Made by a program: the position numbers and the translations under genes
In this document: positions 18,193-26,566 of the stretch, one piece after another
How positions within the stretch are numbered: position 1 is the first letter of the stretch
How the letters are laid out: each line of letters begins with the position of its first letter
Assembly: GCF_026341125.1 (NCBI RefSeq)
Contig: NZ_JAPEOR010000003.1
Location: 1,674,001-1,738,000, forward strand
Direction of reading: 5' to 3'
DNA from: Streptomyces sp. NBC_01142
Lineage (GTDB): Bacteria > Actinomycetota > Actinomycetes > Streptomycetales > Streptomycetaceae
Length of the DNA stretch: 64,000 bases
Notes under the pieces: model-generated
Told to the model about the DNA's origin: nothing
The model's database searches: none
The model's input: only the letters and a program-made list of their open reading frames with translations

Positions 18193-19566
18193 TCACAGCT
18201 TCCGCCTCTTCTTCAGGTACGTCACCAGGTCGTCGTACATACCGCCCTCGTTGGCGAACATCGCCACGTTCCGCGCCGCCGCGAACCACGGTTCGGTCGA
18301 CGGGACGACCGACTTCGCCGCGTCGAGCAGGTCCTTCGTGCCGATCATGCGGATCCGGCCGGTGCGTGCCGAGTCGAGCAGCGCGCTCTCGGCGGCCGAC
18401 TCGCAGACATGGGCCAGGTCGGCACCCGAGAGGCCGTCCGTCGCCTTGACGAGGCGTCCCAGGTCGACTGCCTCGATGGGACGTTCGCGCAGGTGGTAGC
18501 GGAGGATCGCGTCGCGGGCGGTGGCGTCGGGCGGCAGGACGAGCAGCGTGCGGTCGAGCCGTCCCGGACGCCGGAGCGCGATGTCCACGTCCCAGGGGAC
18601 ATTGGTGGCGGCGAGGACGAACACGCCTTCGTTGGCGGCGGAGTGGATGCCGTCGAGCTCGGTGAGGAGCTGGTTGACGGTGTTGCGCATGCCGCTGTGC
18701 TGTGTACGGCTGCGCTTGGCGCCGAGCGCGTCCAGCTCGTCGAGGAAGACGACACAGGGCGCCTGACGGCGGGCGGTCTCGAAGACCTCGTGCATGTTGC
18801 GTTCGGAGTTGCCGATCCACATGTCGAGGACGTCGTTGACGGACACGGACAGGAAGCTCGCGCCGAGTTCGCCGGCAACGGCACGCGCGATGAAGGTCTT
18901 GCCGCAGCCGGGCGGACCGTAGAGGAGGAGCCCGCCGCGCAGGCTCTTGCCGTACAGCTTGCGCAGTTCGGGGTTGCGCATCGGCGCGAGGAACGCGGCT
19001 TCGAGGCGGTCCTTGACCTCCTGCATGCCGCCGACGTCCGCGAGCCGTACGGCGCCGGGACCGGTCACGTCCCAGGCGTCGGCGTCCCCGGGGTCGCCGC
19101 TGCCGTCGGCGGCGAGCGGGGGCTCGACGAAGCGGGGTTCGACGATGCCGTCGACCTCTTGCTCGGCCGCCCGCCAGTTGAATCCGCCGCGGCGGGACGA
19201 CTCGTCGGGGGCGGCGGATTCCGCGGGCACGGCCGGCTCGGCGGTGTCCGCCGGCTCCGCGGGTGCGACCGGCTCGGTGGACGCGGCCGGCTCAGCGGCC
19301 GTGGACGTGTCCTGGGTCCCGGGTGCCGGGGGCGCGGGGGCCGCCGGAATCCCCATCGCCCGCACCATCAACTCCCGCGCTGCCGTGTCCCCCGGCGCAT
19401 GCTGCAACGCCGCCGCGGCTTCCGTTACAGCGGCGTCGTGCAGGCCCGCGGCAAGCAGCAACTCGGCGAGGTGCAGCCGCAGAGGAACATCCTCGGGGGC
19501 CGCGGCCACGGCTGTGCGCAGGCTCTGTATGAGCGGGGATTCAGGGGCGGGAGACTCTTCCGGCAT
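18193..19566 (-). CDS. Cdc48/FtsH-like AAA+ ATPase
   Basis: A 457-aa protein with a TPR-like N-terminus (about 10-70), an Ala/Pro/Glu-rich linker (about 75-125) and one AAA module (about 170-420). The Walker A GPPGCGKT is at about 217-224, the Walker B VVFLDELDA at about 270-278, and the second-region segment ALRRPGRLDRTLLV carries the arginine-finger. The AAA lid contains GLSGADLAHVCESA. This is the classic-clade fold used for protein unfolding. It has no protease or zinc domain, so it would act as an unfoldase or remodeller with its coupled TPR membrane partner. Confidence 0.85.
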   Translation of the reverse strand: MPEESPAPESPLIQSLRTAVAAAPEDVPLRLHLAELLLAAGLHDAAVTEAAAALQHAPGDTAARELMVRAMGIPAAPAPPAPGTQDTSTAAEPAASTEPVAPAEPADTAEPAVPAESAAPDESSRRGGFNWRAAEQEVDGIVEPRFVEPPLAADGSGDPGDADAWDVTGPGAVRLADVGGMQEVKDRLEAAFLAPMRNPELRKLYGKSLRGGLLLYGPPGCGKTFIARAVAGELGASFLSVSVNDVLDMWIGNSERNMHEVFETARRQAPCVVFLDELDALGAKRSRTQHSGMRNTVNQLLTELDGIHSAANEGVFVLAATNVPWDVDIALRRPGRLDRTLLVLPPDATARDAILRYHLRERPIEAVDLGRLVKATDGLSGADLAHVCESAAESALLDSARTGRIRMIGTKDLLDAAKSVVPSTEPWFAAARNVAMFANEGGMYDDLVTYLKKRRKL

Positions 19567-19615
19567 GATCCATGTCTACGCGGAACCGCCGACGGTAGTC
19601 CAGGCGGGGTGGTGT

Positions 19616-20417
19616 GTGGTGGATCACCACAGCGCCGATCCACCGCATGACCGGCTCGTCGTCACCCAACTCGTCTACGACTCGGAGTTCGTCCTCGCGC
19701 GCGGCCTGCAGCAGGCGCTCCTGCCGCACAGGCCGCCAGTAGTCCCGGGCATCCGCACTGTCGCGCGCTATCTGCCCGGCACCAGCGGAATGGACATCGG
19801 TGGCGATTGGTACGACGTCATTCCCGCCGGTCGTGGGGTCGCTCTCGTCATCGGAGACGTGGAGGGGCACAGCGTCGCCGCGCGGCCACCATGGCCCAGT
19901 TGCGCAGCGCCGTACGGACTTTCGCGGCAGTAGGCCACACGCCCGGCGATGTGATGGCGGGCGTCAACCGAACCCTCTTCGACCTCGACCCCGGGCTGCT
20001 GGCCAGCTGCTGCTACATCCACCTCGAACCCCACGGCCACCACGCCTACGCCGTCACCGCCGGCCACCCCCCACCCCTGCTCCGCCGTCCCGACGCGACG
20101 ACCAACGCCCTTGAACTGGACATCGGCCCGCTCCTCGGCGTGGACCGTACAAGCGCCTATCCGGCAACCCGGATCGACCTCCCGCCAGGGCCCGTCCTCG
20201 CCCTCTACACCGACGGACTGGTCGAGGAACGCGGCGCCGACATCAACGTGGGGATGACCGCCTGCGGTCATCCCTGGCCCACGCCCCTGCGGAGTCACCG
20301 GACGAACTCGCCGACCGGCTCCTGCGCAACGCCCGGGGCTCCTCGTACCGAGCCGACGACATCGCCTTGCTCCTCACCGAGTACGATTCCGGTCACGATG
20401 CCGAGGGCGACGCCTGA
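19616..20417 (+). pseudogene. PP2C (SpoIIE/RsbU) phosphatase, two frameshifts
   Basis: Three successive frames encode one SpoIIE-type phosphatase: ARGLQQALLPHRPPVVPGIR and GMDIGGDWYDVIP (metal-binding Asp), then after 19880-19885 the sequence MAQLRSAVRTFAAVGHTPGDV and VLALYTDGLVEERG. After about 20260 the C-terminus SPDELADRLLRNARGSSYRADDIALLL follows, ending at the TGA at 20415. Each shift is a single missing base. The sensor domains normally N-terminal to this module are absent, and the frame reaches back only to an ATG at 19565 that overlaps the divergent AAA start. Intact relatives dephosphorylate anti-sigma-factor antagonists. Confidence 0.8.
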
Positions 20418-20716
20418 TCAGGGTGTCACTCTCACTGACTCGGCAGAACGCTGAGGCCAACGCCGAACATGCCCGCGGCCTGATCAGCGTCCACAGCGAT
20501 GGCCGCGGTTCCACTTTTGCACACCGGGGACCGGGAACTGTCGTCGATGCCTCGAGTACGCATCAAGGGGACGCGTAGTGCGAGTGGCGACGAAGGTCAC
20601 CCGGAAGCATTCCGCTTAGGCGGCTGGGGAGTTGAGGCCAGTCCGGACGGTGAGACGGCGGCTCCCGGAGAGGGGTTGTGTACCCCGAAATGGCCTACTA
20701 TCGATCTTGGTAGGAA
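20418..20716. other. intergenic upstream of lectin gene
   Basis: No gene is supported. A possible promoter, TTGTGT at 20676 and TACTAT at 20696, has a short 14-base spacer and is only suggestive. Confidence 0.3.
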
Positions 20717-20738
20717 GCCGTGCCAAGGGGGGCACGGC
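20717..20738. promoter_or_regulatory. 5' leader hairpin of the ricin-lectin gene
   Basis: GCCGTGCC (20717-20724) pairs perfectly with GGCACGGC (20731-20738) around a 6-base AAGGGG loop, 11-32 bases before the ribosome site GAGGGGGG and the ATG at 20760. Such a structure could protect the transcript or modulate translation. No known riboswitch fold is recognised. Confidence 0.5.
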
Positions 20739-20759
20739 CTGTTTCCTTGAGGGGGGATC

Positions 20760-21281
20760 ATGATCTCAAAGATCAAGTCGAGTAGAACCGTCAGGCGTTT
20801 GATGGCGGTGGCCACGGCGAGCCTGGCGATGGTCGGCGGCAGCCTGGTGGTGGCACAGCCCGCCTCCGCAGCCTCTTTCCAGGGGTCGCTGTGGAACTAT
20901 CAGACGGGGCTCTGCCTGGACGGCAGTGGCGGTGCCGGCCCTGGCGCCGCTGTGATCCAGTGGGAGTGCAACGGGGGTTCGAACCAGTTCTGGTACACAA
21001 GCTGGGACTCCAAGGGACGCCCGAGGATCGTCAACTCCAGGAGCAACCTGTGCCTGGACCGGCACGACGACACCAGGACGGGCTCCCAGCTGATCCTTTG
21101 GCACTGCAACAACACCTGGAACCAGGTCTTCGCCTTTGGCGGAGGAACTAATGCCATCGTGAACACCCCTCTCAACCAGGTGGTCGACGTCCCGGGAGGC
21201 ACGGGCACCTGGGGCGCTCGGCCCATCATGTGGGAGCCGAACGGCGGAGGCAATCAGCTGTGGGTGCAGCACCTCTGGTAG
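20760..21281 (+). CDS. secreted ricin-type beta-trefoil lectin
   Basis: A 173-aa protein with a Sec-type signal peptide (basic start, then a helix around LMAVATASLAMVGGSLVVA, and AxA cleavage at QPASA-A near residue 38). The mature part is a single RICIN domain of three subdomains with the QxW-type signatures GSNQFWY, TWNQVFAF and GGNQLWV and the repeated CLD/VDVPGG loops. It has no catalytic domain, so it would act outside the cell as a carbohydrate-binding protein. A strong GAGGGGGG ribosome site precedes the ATG and a perfect terminator follows. Confidence 0.9.
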   Translation: MISKIKSSRTVRRLMAVATASLAMVGGSLVVAQPASAASFQGSLWNYQTGLCLDGSGGAGPGAAVIQWECNGGSNQFWYTSWDSKGRPRIVNSRSNLCLDRHDDTRTGSQLILWHCNNTWNQVFAFGGGTNAIVNTPLNQVVDVPGGTGTWGARPIMWEPNGGGNQLWVQHLW

Positions 21282-21285
21282 AGAC

Positions 21286-21331
21286 ACAAAGGGTCCCCCG
21301 TGGCGTTCTAGCCGCGGGGGACCCTTTGTTG
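21286..21331 (+). terminator. strong intrinsic terminator of the lectin gene
   Basis: A perfect 15-bp stem, ACAAAGGGTCCCCCG (21286-21300) with CGGGGGACCCTTTGT (21315-21329), has a 14-base loop and begins 5 bases after the lectin stop codon. It is symmetrical enough to act in both directions. Confidence 0.9.
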
Positions 21332-21536
21332 TGCCCAGGTCCGCCTTCGTGCGTCAACGGCGGTCTGGTTGAGTAGGGAAGCGTGCACAACGGCTGTTGC
21401 CGTGCCAGATCCCCGCCCGATGTGCGAGGCGGAGCCCTCGGCCGCGACCTCCCCATCAAGCAGACCCCCGCCGACCATCAGGTCACCCCCCCGGGCCCGC
21501 CGATACCAGGACTGGTACGGAGGCACCAGCCCCTAA

Positions 21537-22034
21537 CTGATCGTTTCAGAATGAGGTTCGGAGTCGTCTCAAGCAGATGATGCTGCAAGCGAGTTGGAGC
21601 AGGGCGAGGTGCAGGTCGGCGCGTATCTCGTAGCGGATGCGGAGTCGCTTGAACTGGTGGAGCCAGGCGAAGGTGCGCTCGACGACCCAGCGGGTCCTGC
21701 CGAGCCCGGAGCCGTGGGTGGTGCCGCGGCGGGCGATCTTGGGTGTGATCCCTCGAGCCCGGACGAGGCGGCGGTATTTGTCGAAGTCGTAGCCCCGGTC
21801 GGCGAAGAGCCGTCGAGGGTGGCTTCGGGGTCGGCCGCGTAACCCGCGGACCGGCGGGATGGCGTCCAGAAGCGGCATGAGTTGGGTGACGTCGTGGCGG
21901 TTTCCGCTGGTCAGCGTGACGACGAGCGGTGTGCCGTGCCGGTCGACGATGAGGTGGTGTTTGCTGCCGGGCCGAGGCACGGTCGACCGGCGAAGGTCCG
22001 GTGTGAGCCCCCCCCTTTGAGGGCCCTGACGTGA
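21537..22034 (-). mobile_element. truncated IS5-family element, near-identical to the IS at 38276-39163
   Basis: The left end (CTGATCGTTTCAGAATGA, preceded by TAA) and the 3' half of the transposase gene (GDRGYD-like FADRGYDFDKYRRL, WVVERTFAWLHQFKRL) match the intact copy at 38.3-39.2 kb. The only visible difference is two extra C residues in a C tract near 22007-22014. Similarity ends at about 22034, so the 5' half and right end are lost. The remnant cannot encode active transposase. The near identity implies recent divergence and gives a direct-repeat partner 16.7 kb away. Confidence 0.9.
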
Positions 22035-22041
22035 CTGGTCG

Positions 22042-22281
22042 GTGCTGTCGGTGGACTATCAGCGCATCCTCGGGGCTCTCGACAGGCGGCACCGGCTCCA
22101 CCAAGGGCCACTGACCTGCCAGGAACTGGCCGTTATGCTCGGCCTGGACGCCGTGCCGACCAAGGTGGAAACGCTGCACTCGAAGGCGAAACGCCTGGTC
22201 GCGCGGGGCTGGCTGGCCGAGCGACAGCCGGGCCAGTTCACCCTCGCCCAGGGCCTGGCCGGCCAAGGCGGCGGGTCATGA
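22042..22281 (+). CDS. small helix-turn-helix-like protein or gene fragment
   Basis: A 79-aa frame ([55 protein letters not shown]) reads like a winged-helix DNA-binding module. It sits between a truncated IS5 copy and the 3' end of another IS5, and its last residues overlap that IS, so it is probably a remnant of a larger gene. I do not recognise the parent family. Confidence 0.35.
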   Translation: MLSVDYQRILGALDRRHRLHQGPLTCQELAVMLGLDAVPTKVETLHSKAKRLVARGWLAERQPGQFTLAQGLAGQGGGS

Positions 22282-23156
22282 GCAGGGTCATCGACCAGTA
22301 GACCATCGCCTCGGCACTTGCGGTGCGGCGTTCGAAGTCGCGCACCAGACGGCGGGTGCGCATCAGGTGGGCGAAGAACCGCTCGACGATCCACCGCTTG
22401 GGCAGCACCACGAAACCGCGCAATGCCGTCTCTGCGTTTCACGATCGCCAGGACCAGCGCGAGCGTGGTGAGGCAGTGGTCGACGAGGCTGCCGGTGTAT
22501 CCGCCGTCGGCCCAGATCAGTTCCAGCCGGTGGTGCACGTCGGCGACCTGCCCGAGCAGTACCCGGGCGGCGGAGCGGTCGCCGGTGTCCGCGGCGGTGA
22601 CCATCACGCCCAGCAGCAGGCCGAGCGCGTCGACCACGACGTGCCGCTTGCGGCCGTTGACCAGCTTGCCGCCGTCGAAGCCGCGGCTGTCCGAGGCGAC
22701 GACGGCGTCCGCCTTGACTGACTGCGAGTCGATCACGCCGGCCGTCGGTGCCGCGTCACGGCCCAGCCTTTCGCGGACCTGTCCGCGCAGCCGGTCGTGG
22801 AACTCTTTGACCAGGCCGTGGTCGCGCCAGCGGCGGAAGAACGCATACACCCGGTCCCACGGCGGGAAGTCCCCGGGCATCGCCCGCCACTTGATGCCGT
22901 TGTCCACGAGGTAGCGGATCGCGTCCAGTCCCGCCCGATGGCAGTACGCCTCCGGCTGCCCGCCCCGGCCACGCAGCCAGGCCGGCACCGGCAACAGCGG
23001 CCGGACCGACTCCCACTCCGCATCCGTCATGTCCGACGGATACCGCCGAACACGTTCCGGGTGATCGGCTGCGTTTCCGAACCGGTGAGCGACACAATCA
23101 CACGACGGCGACACCGAGTTGAATTCCACCGGCGCAAGCACGTAGAACTGACGCAA
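22238..23156 (-). pseudogene. IS5-family transposase with one frameshift
   Basis: The minus strand reads MTDAEWESVRPLLPVPAWLRG, FFRRWRDHGLVKEFHDRLRG, VIDSQSVKADAVV, ELIWADGGYTGSLV and, after one extra T near 22427, [28 protein letters not shown]. The D, D and E catalytic regions are all present, but in two frames. This is the IS5/IS112-like DDE fold. A structured leader repeat lies just upstream (23158-23210). The homopolymer-free single insertion makes it an inactive copy unless rescued by frameshifting. Confidence 0.85.
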
Positions 23157-23157
23157 C

Positions 23158-23210
23158 AGGGTCTCCTGGATCTCGGTTGGCTTCGCAACCCCGAGCTACC
23201 AAGAGGCCCT
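23158..23210. repeat. palindromic IS5 leader repeat, copy 1
   Basis: A 53-bp near-palindrome: outer arms AGGGTCTCCTGG and CCAAGAGGCCCT, inner arms CTCGGTTG and CAACCCCGAG, loop GCTTCG. It lies immediately 5' of an IS5 transposase on the minus strand. Related copies occur at 31414-31467 and 34178-34232. Confidence 0.6.
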
Positions 23211-23303
23211 GCCTTCATACCTGCGGCCAGCAGCGATCACCCGATCGAGACTCCCGTTCGACGCACACCCCTCAAGATCGGAACGACATCGGCTTCTCAG
23301 TCG

Positions 23304-24150
23304 TCGCCAGCAGATGACTGAGCAAGCAAGGCTGAGGAAGGCTTCGTGGATGTTGTCCCGTACTTCCCAGCGGATCCGCAGCTGACGGAACCAGTGGAGG
23401 TGGGCGAAGGTCCGCTCGACAACCCAGCGTTCGGTGCCGAGGCCGGAGCCGTGTGGGACGCCGTGTCGGGCGATGACGGGTTTCACGCCCAGGGCCCAGG
23501 CCCAGGCGTCGGTACTTGTCGTGGTCGTAGCCGCGATCCCCGAGCACCGTGTCAGGCGGCCGACGCGGTCGGCCGCGCTTGCCGCGGACCGGCGGGACGG
23601 CTTGGAGCAGGGGGATGAACTGGGTGACGTCGTTGCGGTTGCCACCAGTAAGGGGGCGGCAAGCGGAATGTGGGTGGCATCGGTGATCAGGTGGTGCTTG
23701 CTGCCATTTCTGCCCCGGTCAACGGGGCTTCGCCCTGTTTTGGAGCCCCCTTTAACGCGCGTATGTGGGAGCCGTCGACCACGGCCCGCGAGAAGTCCAG
23801 GGCGCCGGCCCCGCGGAGCCGGGCCAGAAGGGTCTCATGCAGCCGCGGCCAGACGTCGGCCTCGGTCCACTCGGCCAGGCGTCGCCAGCAGGCATGCCCG
23901 ATCCGAACCCCAGTTCCTGCGGGAGGTGTTCCCACGAGATCCCGGGGTGCAGAACGAACAGGAAGCCCTGGAAAACCAGCCTGTCCGGATGTCACCTCCG
24001 ACCAGGATGACGAGTCCGTCGCTCCACCCTCGGCAGGAGCGGTTCGATCACCGCCCAGAGTTCATCGTCCACTTCCCACGGCTTCCCCCGAGCCACCCTG
24101 CACCCCCAGATCAACGCTCCCCCGGGACATCCAACCAGCCCGAAGATCAT
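23304..24150 (-). pseudogene. degenerate IS5-family transposase
   Basis: Fragments in several minus-strand frames include WEVDDELWAVIEPLLPRVE, GISWEHLPQELGFGSG, VDGSHIRALKG, VLGDRGYDHDKYRRL-like residues and ERWVVERTFAHLHWFRQLRIRWEVRDNIHEAF-type sequence. At least one stop (near 24008) and several frame changes separate them. The element is inverted relative to the similar remnant at 30568-31350. Confidence 0.8.
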
Positions 24151-24189
24151 TTCGTTAGGGGTTGTTACTCACCCCTCGGTCGGAGGCAA

Positions 24190-24560
24190 TCGCCACAGCA
24201 TGAGCGAACAGGACTTCATCGCGCTGGTCGACAGTCTCCATCAGCTGGCCAGGGCAGCGATCCTGCTGGTCTTGGACCGGCTGAACACCCACGTCGCCCG
24301 CGGAATGAGGGACCTCGTCGCCGAGCGGGCGTGGCTGACAATGTTCCTGCTGCCCGCCTACCCGCCCGACCTGAACCCGGCCGAAGACGTCAGGGCGCAC
24401 GTCTCAGAAGGCCTGGCCAACCTCATCGTCATGGCTCGACCGGCTCGAAACCCTCCTCCGAAACCGGCTCAAACGCCTTGAAGACCGGCCCGACACCCTC
24501 AACGGCTTCACAGCCGGCACCGGCATGACCTTCGACGACCCAACATCACCCAGATGAGCC
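24190..24560 (+). pseudogene. IS630-family transposase, C-terminal fragment
   Basis: SEQDFIALVDSLHQLARA, LVLDRLNTHVARGMRDLV, LTMFLLPAYPPDLNPAEDV and, after a frame change near 24430, LDRLETLLRNRLKRLEDRP match the DDE_3 catalytic C-terminus of IS630 transposases. The N-terminal half is absent. An element terminus (GATGAGCCGAAGTCAGTAG) follows at about 24555-24573 and reappears inverted at 30205-30223, next to an IS630 N-terminal fragment. Confidence 0.8.
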
Positions 24561-24571
24561 GAAGTCAGTAG

Positions 24572-26494
24572 CTATTCATCCGACGAGGTCAGGTTGGTGC
24601 TGTCAGCCGCGGTGATCCGTCCAATTTTGCTGCCTCCAGCCTCGGTGAACCATAGATTCCCGCGGGGATCGGCTGCGATCCCCGCGGGGTGGCTGTGCGG
24701 GGTGGGGAGCGGGAGTTCGGTCACGGCTCCGGTCGAGGTGATCCATCCGACCCGGTTGTCCATGGCCTCGGTGAACCACAACGTGCCGTCTTGCCTGGCC
24801 TCGATGCTGCTTATCTTGCGGTTCGATATGGGGAGGGGGAATTCTGTGATGATGCCCGCCGGGGTGATCCGCCCGACTCGGCTGCTGTTGTACTCGGTGA
24901 ACCATAGGTTGCCGTCGGACCGGGCTGCAAGGCAGGTTGGCTCTCGATTTGGGCTGGGGAGGGAGAATTCCGTGATTACTCCCGCCAGGGTGATCTGCCC
25001 GATTCGGTTCCCCAAGGGCTCGGTGAACCACAGGTTCCCGTCGGGTCCTACCACGATGTCGTAGGGGTAGCTGTCCGGGTTCGGGAGGGGAAATTCTGTG
25101 ATGACTCCTGCAGGGGTGATTCGCCCAATTCTGTTGCCGTAAACGAATTCGGTAAACCATAGGTTTCCGTCGGGGCCTGCCGTAATGAAGTAGGGGAAGT
25201 TTTCCGGGTTAGGGAGAGAGAATTCGGTAATGACTCCCAAGAGGGTAATTGTTCCGATCTTTCCTGTCCAGTACTCGGTGAACCAAATATTTTTGTCGGG
25301 CCCCGCGGCGATGCCATACGGGCGGCTCCCCGGGTTAGGGAGGGGGAATTTGGTCACTGAGCCTACGGAGGTGATACGGCTGATTCGGTCACCCATGTAC
25401 TCGGTGAACCACAGGTTCCCGTCGTGACCCGTCGTGATCCCGAACGGGTAGCTGTTTAGCGTGGGGAGGGAGTGTTCGGTGATGGCCCCCGCTGGGGTGA
25501 TGCGCCCGATCTTGCCTCGGTGCTGGGTGAACCACAGGTTTCCATCACGCGCTGTCGTGATCCCGTTTGGGTAACTGTTTGGCGTGGGGAGAGGGTATTC
25601 GGTGATGTCTCCTGCCGGGGTGATCCGCCCGATCCGGTTGCTGTTGTATTCGGTGAACCACAGGTTTCCGTCGCGTCCGGCGGTGATGTATGCCGCTCCG
25701 CTGCCCGGGGTGGGCAGGGAGAACTCGGTGAGGACTCCTTGTGGGGTGATGCGCCCGATCCCGTCTCCGTCGTCCTCGATGAACCAAACGTTCCCATCGC
25801 GACCTCTCGTGATGAGGGTGGGTCTTCGATTCGGTGCAGATAGCGGAAATTCGGCGAAGATGCCGCCCGGGGTTATACGGCCGATCCGATTTCCCTCGTA
25901 CTCGGTGAACCATAGATTTCCGTCAGGGCCCGCCGCGATCCCGTAGGGCCCGCTGACGGGGTTGGGCAGGGAATATTCGGTAATGACCCCGCTCGGTGTG
26001 ATCCGCCCGATCCGATTTCCTTCGTTCCCCGTGAACCACAGGTTTCCATCAGGGCCAGCCGTGATGGCGGAAGGCCAGCTGTCGGGGTGGGGCAGGAGAT
26101 ATTCGGTGATGATTCCCGTCGGGGTAATCTGCCCGATCCGGTTGCCATCGTACTCGCTGAACCAGAGATTCCCGTCGGGGCCGGCGGTGATGAAGGTTGG
26201 CCCGCGTTCCGGTGTGGGCAGGAGGTATTCGGTGACAGCTCCGTCTGGGGTGATGAGGCCAATCTTGGCGCTGTCGTACTCGGCGAACCAAAGGGCTCCA
26301 TTGCGGCTGGTCGTGATGGCGGTCAGCTCGGGGAAGGTTTCCGCGCCGGCCAGGGGAAATTCTGTGATGCCCCGGGTGGCGGATTGGGCCGATGATGCCA
26401 TGAGTGTTCTTGGCAGGCATCCTTGACGCGTTCCAGGTGGGGAGGGAGGAAGGGGCATAGCATACCTTTTCGGCTTCATGCGTGCAGAGCGCAT
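24572..26494 (-). CDS. double-length virginiamycin B lyase-like beta-propeller protein
   Basis: A protein of up to 640 aa consisting of about 14 tandem repeats of roughly 42 residues, each with 'GPDGNLWFTEY.GNRIGRITP.G.ITEFPLP'. Virginiamycin B lyase (Vgb) is a seven-bladed propeller of about 295 aa that opens streptogramin B; this is twice that number of blades. It has no signal peptide in the usual sense. Starts at 26494, 26476 or 26401 are all possible; only the first has a weak GGCGAG site. It is last in a minus-strand group with a toxin-like and a HlyD-like gene, in DNA of visibly lower G+C. Lyase activity is not established. Confidence 0.75.
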   Translation of the reverse strand: MRSARMKPKRYAMPLPPSPPGTRQGCLPRTLMASSAQSATRGITEFPLAGAETFPELTAITTSRNGALWFAEYDSAKIGLITPDGAVTEYLLPTPERGPTFITAGPDGNLWFSEYDGNRIGQITPTGIITEYLLPHPDSWPSAITAGPDGNLWFTGNEGNRIGRITPSGVITEYSLPNPVSGPYGIAAGPDGNLWFTEYEGNRIGRITPGGIFAEFPLSAPNRRPTLITRGRDGNVWFIEDDGDGIGRITPQGVLTEFSLPTPGSGAAYITAGRDGNLWFTEYNSNRIGRITPAGDITEYPLPTPNSYPNGITTARDGNLWFTQHRGKIGRITPAGAITEHSLPTLNSYPFGITTGHDGNLWFTEYMGDRISRITSVGSVTKFPLPNPGSRPYGIAAGPDKNIWFTEYWTGKIGTITLLGVITEFSLPNPENFPYFITAGPDGNLWFTEFVYGNRIGRITPAGVITEFPLPNPDSYPYDIVVGPDGNLWFTEPLGNRIGQITLAGVITEFSLPSPNREPTCLAARSDGNLWFTEYNSSRVGRITPAGIITEFPLPISNRKISSIEARQDGTLWFTEAMDNRVGWITSTGAVTELPLPTPHSHPAGIAADPRGNLWFTEAGGSKIGRITAADSTNLTSSDE

Positions 26495-26566
26495 GTGGAA
26501 ACTCGCCGCTGCGTAAGAAGTTGTGGAATAGGCAACTGATTTGGCCCTGGATCTACTGAGTGTCCG

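Noticed and set aside
17120..18820. 566-aa minus-strand frame
   Set aside because: Residues before 18190 overlap the AAA ATPase gene out of frame; the TPR protein starts at 18190.
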